This document shows, in pieces, positions 31,485 to 37,496 of a stretch of 37,496 nt of DNA. The notes beneath the pieces were generated by a model. That model ran no database searches. It saw only the letters and a program-made list of their open reading frames with translations, and was not told where the DNA came from. Each line of letters opens with the position of its first letter. Position 1 is the stretch's first letter. Source of the DNA: Bacillus sp. SG-1 (GTDB taxonomy: Bacteria; Bacillota; Bacilli; Bacillales; Bacillaceae_B); assembly GCF_000181495.1 (NCBI RefSeq), contig NZ_ABCF01000025.1, positions 1 through 37,496 of the forward strand. The letters are read 5' to 3'. The position numbers and the translations under genes were made by a program.

Positions 31485-32120
31485 ATGGCAAAGCTTCTAT
31501 ACATAACAGCACATCCACATGATGATGCACAGTCATTCAGCATGGCTGTCGGAAAAGCATTCATCGAAACTTATAAAGAGAGCAATCCATCCGATGAAAT
31601 CATTCATATGGACTTATATAAGGAAAATATCCCGCACATCGATGTTGATGTGTTTGCAGGTTGGGGGAAACTTCAAAAGGGCTCAGGTTTTGAAGAACTT
31701 TCTGAGGAAGAAAAGGCAAAAGTCGGAAGGTTGTCTGAATTAAGTGAGCAGTTCATATCGGCAGATAAGTATGTGTTTGTAACCCCGCTATGGAACTTTT
31801 CATTCCCTCCTGTCATGAAAGCCTATATCGATTCGGTTGCAGTAGCAGGGAAGACCTTTAAATACACAGCCGAAGGTCCGGTCGGTTTACTGACAGACAA
31901 AAAAGCCCTTCATATCCAGGCGCGCGGAGGAATCTATTCAGAAGGACCGGCAGCCCAAATGGAAATGGGCCACCGCTACCTTGATATCATCATGCAATTC
32001 TTTGGCGTCCCTTCCTTCCAAGGACTGTTCATTGAAGGACATAATGCAATGCCTGAAAAAGCCCAGGAAATTAAAGAAAATGGAATTGCACGTGCTAAAG
32101 ATTTGGGTAAAACTTTCTAA
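31485..32120 (+). CDS. azoR: FMN-dependent NADH-azoreductase
   Basis: A 211-residue flavodoxin-fold oxidoreductase. It has the N-terminal strand [17 protein letters not shown], the FMN-side motif [16 protein letters not shown] and [13 protein letters not shown]. These are hallmarks of AzoR family FMN-dependent NADH azoreductases, which reduce azo compounds and quinones. ATG at 31485 is preferred over the in-frame ATG at 31410 because family members start here and AAGGGA lies upstream; the 31410 frame would add a foreign 25-residue tail. Confidence 0.92.
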   Translation: MAKLLYITAHPHDDAQSFSMAVGKAFIETYKESNPSDEIIHMDLYKENIPHIDVDVFAGWGKLQKGSGFEELSEEEKAKVGRLSELSEQFISADKYVFVTPLWNFSFPPVMKAYIDSVAVAGKTFKYTAEGPVGLLTDKKALHIQARGGIYSEGPAAQMEMGHRYLDIIMQFFGVPSFQGLFIEGHNAMPEKAQEIKENGIARAKDLGKTF

Positions 32121-32126
32121 TGAGGG

Positions 32127-32156
32127 CCCAGCGGGTTTTGATCTGCTGGGTTTTTT
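32127..32156 (+). terminator. terminator of azoR
   Basis: CCCAGCGG pairs with CTGCTGGG (one G-U) and is followed by TTTTTT. Confidence 0.85.
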
Positions 32157-32220
32157 AATGTAACAACAAACTCTCGGAAAGTGACCGAAGTTGTTTAAGT
32201 GGACCCTTGAAACATACTAT

Positions 32221-32660
32221 GACTGGGCCGATTAGCTTCTTCATTAGAATCGACCACCTTTTTGTACCACTTTGGCCCGGCCGATTCCACAAAAGCATTA
32301 ATTCGACCTCGTTCTAGAAGCCCTTTAACCGGCCAATTTCACTATGCATCCGATTCGAGCATGTTTACGGCTCTATGACCGGGTCGATTCCTAGAAACAC
32401 CAATTCGACCATGTCTTTGCACCTCTAAGACCGGGTCGATTCCCAGAAATATCAATTCGACCATGTCTTTACACCTCTATGACCGGGTCGATTCCTAGAA
32501 ACACCAATTCGACCATGTCTTTACGCCTCTATGACCGGGTCGATTCCTAGAAACATCAAATCGACCAGCTCTATACACCTCTATGACCGGGCCGATTTCT
32601 AAAAACACCAATTCGACCACCTCTTTACGCCTTTATAACCCGGTCGATTCTATCAAGCAC
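32221..32660. repeat. 52-bp tandem repeat array, about 9 copies
   Basis: The landmark GACCGGGTCGATTC or a variant starts at 32221, 32274, 32327, 32377, 32429, 32481, 32533, 32585 and 32637. The last six are exactly 52 bases apart and well conserved, the first three degenerate. Each unit has the dyad GGTCGATT and AATTCGACC that could fold as a hairpin. It lies between azoR and mtnD, both of which point toward it. No coding frame spans it. Confidence 0.9.
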
Positions 32661-32741
32661 TAAATTAGCTGTACCTTTCGCCAAACCTTAATTTACTAAT
32701 GAAAAACCAACGAACCAAGGTCCGCCGGTCTAAAAATACTT

Positions 32742-33284
32742 TCAAGATTGTTGAAATTCCGGGTCTTTATACGGATGGGCTACCCAGCCGGTGGAATCAA
32801 TGAACAGGCGGACAGCCACTACTTGTTTATCTACCATCAATGTAAAGAAGTGGGGGTTCCCTTCTGGAACAGAAATCACATCGCCAGGTTCGAGTTCCAC
32901 ATCAAAATAGCCTGTGTCGTCACTGCCTTTGATGATAAAGATTCCATGACCTGCTGTAATTGCACGGACTTCATCCTCAGTGTGAGTATGAACCTGCTCG
33001 AATTTTTTCAGAAGCTCTTCGATATTCGGCGTTGCTTCCGACAGGGCGACAACATCCCAGCTGCCGTAACCGCGGCGTTCTGCGAGGGATGTTATTTCGC
33101 CTTCAAACGTATCAATGATTGTTTGTTTTTCTTCATCCGTGATTTGGCAGCGGTCGCGTAAATCAGCTGGAAGTTTAGTAACATCCCAATGCTCATAAAG
33201 TACTTCTTCATTTGACAAAAATGCGCGGACATTTTCCTCACCTGAAATTGTTTTACCTGAGTTTCTTACTTTGATAACAGCCAT
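32742..33284 (-). CDS. mtnD: acireductone dioxygenase
   Basis: The 180-residue protein is of the cupin family ARD. The metal motif HTHTEDEVRAI is present with the Glu and two His, and HFFTLMVDKQV supplies the distal His. It converts acireductone to 2-keto-4-methylthiobutyrate and formate (Fe) or to methylthiopropionate, CO and formate (Ni). AGGAGG precedes the ATG. It is the last gene of the mtnWXBD operon. Confidence 0.93.
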   Translation of the reverse strand: MAVIKVRNSGKTISGEENVRAFLSNEEVLYEHWDVTKLPADLRDRCQITDEEKQTIIDTFEGEITSLAERRGYGSWDVVALSEATPNIEELLKKFEQVHTHTEDEVRAITAGHGIFIIKGSDDTGYFDVELEPGDVISVPEGNPHFFTLMVDKQVVAVRLFIDSTGWVAHPYKDPEFQQS

Positions 33285-33298
33285 TATTATTCCTCCTA

Positions 33299-33925
33299 TT
33301 AGATAAGCGCTGCTTGGCGCAAGGTTAGTAGTTTTACATGATAATTAAATAAGAATTCATATGCCTCCAAATACTTCTTCGCGTCGAAGGCATTTTTTCC
33401 CCAAACAGTGATTCCATGATTCCGGATCAGGACAGCCCCGCTGTCACCATGAATATGCGGGACAAGCTCACTGGCCAGAAGAGGGATATCTCCATGGTTC
33501 GGAATGATGGGGAGGTGCAATTCTGCTCCTTCTTCCCTAAGGCCGAAAGCTTTAATGATTTCTTGCCCTCTGAACACCACTTTTCCTCGGTCTCCATACA
33601 GCTCAGAAATCACATTGTTATCCACCGTATGAACGTGGAGAGAGCATCCGGCGTCCGTCCGGCGGTAGATTTCCAAATGAAGCAACATTTCTGCCGAAGG
33701 TTTCAAATGTGTATCTTCCACAGGTTTTCCATCACTGTTCACAAGAAGGAAATCTTCAAAAGTGGTCTTTCTTTTGTCTTTTCCACTGGCAGTCACCAGG
33801 AAGGTAAGGGGAGAGTTCCCGACCCGTATCGACAGGTTGCCGCTCGTTCCAAAGAACCAATCCCGTTCTGCCAATTCAGCTTTAACCTCGCTTAGTTCAT
33901 TCCACTGCTTAAAATAGTTGCCCAT
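33299..33925 (-). CDS. mtnB: methylthioribulose-1-phosphate dehydratase
   Basis: The 208-residue protein is a class II aldolase-fold enzyme. HVHTVDNNV gives the His-x-His zinc ligands, and [11 protein letters not shown] and [11 protein letters not shown] are the other conserved segments. It dehydrates methylthioribulose-1-phosphate to diketo-methylthiopentyl-1-phosphate. It overlaps the end of mtnX by 17 bases, consistent with translational coupling. Confidence 0.93.
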   Translation of the reverse strand: MGNYFKQWNELSEVKAELAERDWFFGTSGNLSIRVGNSPLTFLVTASGKDKRKTTFEDFLLVNSDGKPVEDTHLKPSAEMLLHLEIYRRTDAGCSLHVHTVDNNVISELYGDRGKVVFRGQEIIKAFGLREEGAELHLPIIPNHGDIPLLASELVPHIHGDSGAVLIRNHGITVWGKNAFDAKKYLEAYEFLFNYHVKLLTLRQAALI

Positions 33926-34592
33926 GTTTTTCAGCCCTTCTATTAATCTCTTCCAAATCTGCTATGACTTCATCAAACGTTTCAAAATAGCGGTAATTCA
34001 ATCCTAGCTCTCTACATTTATCTGCTAGAAAATTATCACAGGCAAAGACAAGGTCTGCCATTTTCGCCCCTTCGAGATCAGTGATCGAATCACCAATCAT
34101 GATAATGAAGTCACCAGGAACCGTTTCTTGACGAATAATACTCGTTTTACAGCAGCCGCATTCATTGTTGCAATGGTCATCGCAAGAATGAGGCCAAGTA
34201 ATCCTGATCGTCTCTTCTGAAAAATCCGCACTGTTGCAGTAAATTTGGTCAATCGGGACAATTCCCTCGAGAATCGGTTCTACAAAAAAATCAATGCCGC
34301 CGCTGACAATCTTTAAATCTATGTTTTTTTCCCGGCTCCACGTTATGAAGTCTTTAAACCCTGCACGCAGCTGATGGGTGTCGAGCAAATATTGAACCAG
34401 ATCTCCACGAAGAGAGGAGGGGAGAAGCCGAAACAGTTCACCGACACCCTGCTTGATTGAAATGTCCTGCGCAAGAATAGAGTCTTTGACTGAATTCCAC
34501 TCAGGGGGAGCAAACTTTTTCATGATGGAAATGATGTTATCAGTTGTCGTGATTGTTCCATCAAAATCACAAAATATCTTTAATTTTGTCAT
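33909..34592 (-). CDS. mtnX: 2-hydroxy-3-keto-5-methylthiopentenyl-1-phosphate phosphatase
   Basis: A 227-residue HAD-family phosphatase. The nucleophile motif [13 protein letters not shown] is at the N-terminus, IVSGGID in the middle, and [14 protein letters not shown] at motif IV. It dephosphorylates the enol product of MtnW. The start overlaps the mtnW stop by four bases (ATGA). Confidence 0.93.
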   Translation of the reverse strand: MTKLKIFCDFDGTITTTDNIISIMKKFAPPEWNSVKDSILAQDISIKQGVGELFRLLPSSLRGDLVQYLLDTHQLRAGFKDFITWSREKNIDLKIVSGGIDFFVEPILEGIVPIDQIYCNSADFSEETIRITWPHSCDDHCNNECGCCKTSIIRQETVPGDFIIMIGDSITDLEGAKMADLVFACDNFLADKCRELGLNYRYFETFDEVIADLEEINRRAEKHGQLF

Positions 34593-35797
34593 ACCGATAC
34601 CTCACTTAGTCCCCAGAGATCGATTGCCTGCCGGAGTTCTTGATGTTCGTTAGCTGCCTTTTCAAGCGAGATCCCTTTCAATACGGCATCAATCGCCTGG
34701 TTAAATGCTTTTCCTCCGCCCGCTGCACCAAGTGGATGGCCGTGAACACCGCCACCCGCATTAATGACTGAATCCGTTCCGAAATCTCTGTAGAGCAAAG
34801 GCGTCAATCCAGGATGAATACCGGCAGAAGGCACTGGGAAAGCCTTTTTAAAGAGGGAATCTTCCACAGTCAGTTCATGAGCGATCCCCAGGGCGGATTC
34901 CTTTTCCAAAGCGACACTGCCATACGGTGACGGGAAGAGAGACAGATCGGCTCCCGCATAGCGTAGCAATTTTCCTAAGAGCAGTGAATGGGAAAAGCCG
35001 TAAAATGGAGACGAAGTCAATGCACCGCTCACTGCAGGATGCGCCATGATCGGAAGGCCGATTTCATTATCTTCGCGTATCGCCTGAAGTACATCCAGAC
35101 CATATGCAAAGACGTTAAAAAGAAGAAGATCTGCCCCCAGTTCACGCGCTCGTCTTGCCTTTTCCTTTAAATCATACGTTTTACCTGATAGATTAACAGC
35201 GTATAGAGTACGGTGACCCGTTTCATCATAAACAACATCCAGTGTCTGTTTGGCCTTTTGAATCCTCTTGGCGAACGGCGTAAGGGGGTTATCAAAGAGA
35301 ATTTCATCATCTTTTACAATGTCAATTCCGCCTAGCGCCTGATCTCTCAATTGATTTGAAAAGTAATCCAGTTCCTTTCCGATCACACTTTTAAAAATGC
35401 TCATCACGAGCGGGGTGTCGTACTTATTAAGCCTCTGCCTGATACCATCGATTCCAAAAGCGGGACCAGGGAACGCAGACTGTAATTCTTCGGAAAAATG
35501 CAAGTCGGTCAATTTAATTTTTCCATCAAGGGAAAGCTTGCCAAAAACGGTTGTCAAAATAGCCGGAAGGTCACTGCTGAAGTTGGCTGCAGGGTAACAA
35601 ATTTTGATGAGGCCCTTATTTTCCTTTAGAGCTTCTACGGAAACGACCCGGCCTTTATGACGCTGTAGTTGTTTCTGTTCCAGGAGGGGAAGGTCTGTCC
35701 ATGAACCAACCGTCAGGCCAAGAGCGATCCCTTCCGCTTTTTTCTCAAGATTGTCCGTCGGTCCATGGATAGTATAGACCGCTGTTATGTTTGACAT
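34589..35797 (-). CDS. mtnW: 2,3-diketo-5-methylthiopentyl-1-phosphate enolase (RuBisCO-like protein)
   Basis: The 402-residue protein is the RuBisCO-like enolase of methionine salvage. The lysine-carbamylation site appears as [16 protein letters not shown], equivalent to GGLDFTKDDE in RuBisCO, and [17 protein letters not shown] is the C-terminal phosphate-loop. ATG at 35797 fits GAAAGGAGC and the family's start [10 protein letters not shown]; a longer frame reaches 35866 but lacks a ribosome site. A SAM-I riboswitch and terminator lie upstream. Confidence 0.93.
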   Translation of the reverse strand: MSNITAVYTIHGPTDNLEKKAEGIALGLTVGSWTDLPLLEQKQLQRHKGRVVSVEALKENKGLIKICYPAANFSSDLPAILTTVFGKLSLDGKIKLTDLHFSEELQSAFPGPAFGIDGIRQRLNKYDTPLVMSIFKSVIGKELDYFSNQLRDQALGGIDIVKDDEILFDNPLTPFAKRIQKAKQTLDVVYDETGHRTLYAVNLSGKTYDLKEKARRARELGADLLLFNVFAYGLDVLQAIREDNEIGLPIMAHPAVSGALTSSPFYGFSHSLLLGKLLRYAGADLSLFPSPYGSVALEKESALGIAHELTVEDSLFKKAFPVPSAGIHPGLTPLLYRDFGTDSVINAGGGVHGHPLGAAGGGKAFNQAIDAVLKGISLEKAANEHQELRQAIDLWGLSEVSV

Positions 35798-35945
35798 AGA
35801 TGATGCTCCTTTCAACAATCTCCGTATTCTCAACAAGAAAAGCACAAGCGCCATGCTCAGCGGCATATGTAAGAGTCGGCTCCATAGTGAATTCGCAATG
35901 AGGAGCGGGGAAGCACATAACTGCCGGGACGCTGAAGCTGGACAA
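35798..35945 (-). other. 148-base untranslated leader between riboswitch terminator and mtnW
   Basis: No recognisable coding sequence or structure lies here except a same-strand frame that starts near 35945 and runs into mtnW in a different phase. Lack of a ribosome site argues against it. Confidence 0.4.
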
Positions 35946-35979
35946 TAAAAAAACCTCTTCCCGCTGAGGAAGAGGTTTT
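35945..35979 (-). terminator. SAM-riboswitch terminator hairpin
   Basis: AAAACCTCTTCC (35950-35961) pairs perfectly with GGAAGAGGTTTT (35968-35979), followed on the minus strand by a T-rich tract. It is placed just after the aptamer. Confidence 0.9.
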
Positions 35980-36002
35980 ATTTTTACAACAATAAAAATA
36001 AA

Positions 36003-36103
36003 CTCTTATCTCTCAGCATAACTGCTGCAAGAATTAGCACCGTGCTTTAAAAGTCGGTTGCCGGGCATCATAGGGCCAGTCCCTCCGCCTGCTCTTGATA
36101 AGA
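36003..36103 (-). ncRNA. SAM-I (S-box) riboswitch aptamer
   Basis: Minus-strand elements follow the S-box consensus: CTTATCAAGAG, then GGAGGGACTGGCCC, ATGATGCCCGGCAACC, GGTGCTAATTC, and the closing GAGAGATAAGAG. It binds S-adenosylmethionine; SAM-bound form allows the terminator to form and shuts off mtnWXBD. Confidence 0.95.
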
Positions 36104-36142
36104 ATAGGAAATGTATTCATTTTTTTGATAATTTCAAAATGG

Positions 36143-36171
36143 ATTATGACACTTATTGGAATAGTTGTCAA
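36143..36171 (-). promoter_or_regulatory. sigma-A promoter of mtnWXBD
   Basis: On the minus strand TTGACA (36171-36166) and CATAAT (36148-36143) are separated by exactly 17 bases. It lies 40 bases before the S-box. Confidence 0.8.
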
Positions 36172-36206
36172 TTATTTTTTTCTTCAGTACTCTCATGAAG
36201 CAGGAG

Positions 36207-37385
36207 CTATTTTTTAAACAGTCCCAGTTTGCCGATTCTCCGTACGGCTTCCGCCAATTCTTCTTCTTCACGCAGCAATCCAACCCTGACATAACCTTCG
36301 CCATACTCCCCAAATCCGATCCCAGGTGCAACTGCTACATGGGCCTCTTCAAGCAATTTATTGAAAAAAGATTGGGAGGTGAAGCCTTCCGGTACAGGCA
36401 GCCAGGCAAAGAAGGAGCCTTTAGGCGGATCAACATCCCAGCCGATTTCTTTTAAGTGATCTATAAGAAAGTTTCGTCTGGATTCATAAAGTGACACTAA
36501 TTCGTCCACACACTCCTGGGAGGAGGTCAATGCTGTGGCGGCGGCTTCTTGAACGCCACCGAACAAGCTAACATGCAAGTGATCCTGAAGAAGATTCAAC
36601 GCAGCGATGACACTCGGATTACCCACCGCAAACCCGACTCTCCACCCGGCCATGTTATAGGTTTTAGACAAAGTATAGATCTCAATCCCAACATCTTTTG
36701 CTCCCTGAGTCTGAAGATAGCTCAACGGTTTTTCTCCGTCAAACCCGATGGCTCCGTAAGCGAGGTCGTGGACGACACAGACATCATTTTCCTTTGCCAA
36801 CCGAACGGTTTCTTCAAAAAATTCCGACGTGGCAATGGCTCCTGTCGGGTTGTTCGGATAATTCAGGAACATCAATTTAGCACCACTCAACGTAGCTTCA
36901 TCGATCTTTGGATAATCGGGAAGGTATTGATTTTCTTCGAGAAGGGGCATCGGTGCCATTTCCGCGCGGGCTAGAGAAACACCGGACCAGTAATCAGGAT
37001 ACCCGGGATCTGGAACCAATGCGATATCTCCTTCATCAAGCAGGCACTGGCTGACTTCGATAAGACCGGCCTTGCCCCCGAAAAGCACAGCCACTTCTGT
37101 TTCAGGATCGATGTCTACGTTATATTCACGTTTATAAAATTCGGCTGCCGCTTCTTTGAAAAAAGTGTAGCCCCGAAATGGGGAGTATTTATGGAATAAT
37201 GGATTCTCGACTGCAGCCTGAGCAGAACGCACGATATGTTCCGGCGTTGGCTGGTCAGGATTTCCCTGAGCTAAATTAATCACATCATGGCCCTCGGAAG
37301 TCACTTTGCTCACGTCTTTGACAAGCTTTGCAAAAAACTGCTGAGGAAGATCTTCTAAGGTTTTGGAATAATTGAATTTTTTCAT
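36207..37385 (-). CDS. mtnE: methionine-salvage aminotransferase (PLP-dependent, class I)
   Basis: The 392-residue protein is a fold-type I aminotransferase. LNYPNNPTGA, SKTYNMAGWRVGFA (with the PLP Lys in SKTYN) and the opening VINLAQGNPDQPTPEHI support the class. In Bacillus, MtnE (YkrV) transaminates 2-keto-4-methylthiobutyrate to methionine, and the gene is next to mtnW. Its own promoter cannot be seen clearly. AAAAGGAGC precedes the ATG. It could also be a general glutamine/aromatic aminotransferase; context decides. Confidence 0.85.
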   Translation of the reverse strand: MKKFNYSKTLEDLPQQFFAKLVKDVSKVTSEGHDVINLAQGNPDQPTPEHIVRSAQAAVENPLFHKYSPFRGYTFFKEAAAEFYKREYNVDIDPETEVAVLFGGKAGLIEVSQCLLDEGDIALVPDPGYPDYWSGVSLARAEMAPMPLLEENQYLPDYPKIDEATLSGAKLMFLNYPNNPTGAIATSEFFEETVRLAKENDVCVVHDLAYGAIGFDGEKPLSYLQTQGAKDVGIEIYTLSKTYNMAGWRVGFAVGNPSVIAALNLLQDHLHVSLFGGVQEAAATALTSSQECVDELVSLYESRRNFLIDHLKEIGWDVDPPKGSFFAWLPVPEGFTSQSFFNKLLEEAHVAVAPGIGFGEYGEGYVRVGLLREEEELAEAVRRIGKLGLFKK

Positions 37386-37489
37386 AAGACGCTCCTTTTG
37401 AAAGATTCTTGAAATTCTAGTAGCTTATGTTATATGGTTAATGAAAAAAAGTCCAGCTGAATTTTTTGAATTTTGTGAGGAGGAGTACT

Positions 37490-37496
37490 ATGGGTT
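37490..37496 (+). CDS. start of a CDS cut by the window edge
   Basis: ATGGGTT at the end of the window follows the strong ribosome site GAGGAGGAG (37477-37485), so a plus-strand gene begins at 37490, divergent from mtnE. Only two codons are visible, so its product cannot be named. In B. subtilis mtnU lies next to mtnE, but that does not establish identity here. Confidence 0.55.

Noticed and set aside
32221-32660. CRISPR array
   Set aside because: The whole 52-base unit is repeated, so there are no distinct spacers, and no cas genes are in the window.
35745-35945. 66-codon minus-strand frame ahead of mtnW
   Set aside because: It lies in the riboswitch leader, overlaps mtnW in another phase and lacks a ribosome site.
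1-37496. tRNA, rRNA or transposase genes
   Set aside because: None of the expected signatures was seen on either strand.

Overview
The window looks like a chromosomal segment of a low-GC, spore-forming Bacillaceae, and specifically a marine manganese-oxidising Bacillus. The main evidence is a complete mnxABCDEFG cluster whose giant multicopper oxidase has 1217 residues, the length known for MnxG of Bacillus sp. SG-1. Other evidence is AGGAGG-type ribosome binding sites throughout, a SAM-I riboswitch ahead of the methionine-salvage genes, and several spore-surface-like proteins. I believe this is SG-1 or a very close relative; that rests on recognition, not on a search.

Layout. 1-4.5 kb: a reactive-sulfur (persulfide) handling cluster with three TusA-like domains, a DsrE-like protein, three rhodanese domains, a glutaredoxin, a rhodanese-persulfide dioxygenase fusion and a TauE/SafE exporter. 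CstR/CsoR-type operator palindromes lie between the genes. 4.5-9.7 kb: housekeeping and membrane genes (methyltransferase, DUF202, a LysM protein broken by two stop codons, DUF421, AEC transporter). 9.9-12.5 kb, minus strand: a PKD-like repeat protein and a collagen-like protein with a BclA-like C-terminal half, probably exosporium or coat. 12.8-20.2 kb, plus strand: mnxA-G plus an eighth gene. 20.5-21.5 kb, minus strand: a His/Cys-rich protein and a previously easy-to-miss 50-residue Cys-rich protein. 21.5-22.9 kb: a gene-poor stretch holding a 39-bp perfect palindrome, an RsbT-like gene split by an internal inversion, and a dispersed repeat. 23-31 kb: mixed metabolic genes (SDR, Mug, methyltransferase, Pth2, VOC, Met-rich coat-like protein, MBL hydrolase, MFS). 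31-32 kb: a small gene and an azoreductase. 32.2-32.7 kb: a 52-bp tandem array. 32.7-37.4 kb, minus strand: mtnE and, behind its own promoter and SAM riboswitch, mtnWXBD.

How it fits together. The sulfur cluster probably detoxifies hydrogen sulfide and persulfide: rhodanese and TusA carriers pass sulfane sulfur to the dioxygenase, and sulfite or a similar anion leaves through TauE/SafE. The mnx genes, the adjacent coat-like genes and the metal-ligand-rich small proteins look like one spore-surface metal module. MnxD, MnxE, MnxF, the eighth gene and the His-rich protein all seem to carry a similar short beta-rich segment, which suggests a family of subunits around MnxG. The mtn genes recycle methylthioadenosine to methionine. 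Three intergenic tandem arrays (21-bp, 52-bp and a second, unrelated 52-bp) and two palindromes with compensatory changes are the clearest unexplained structures. All homology statements come from reading the sequence; no database search was run.
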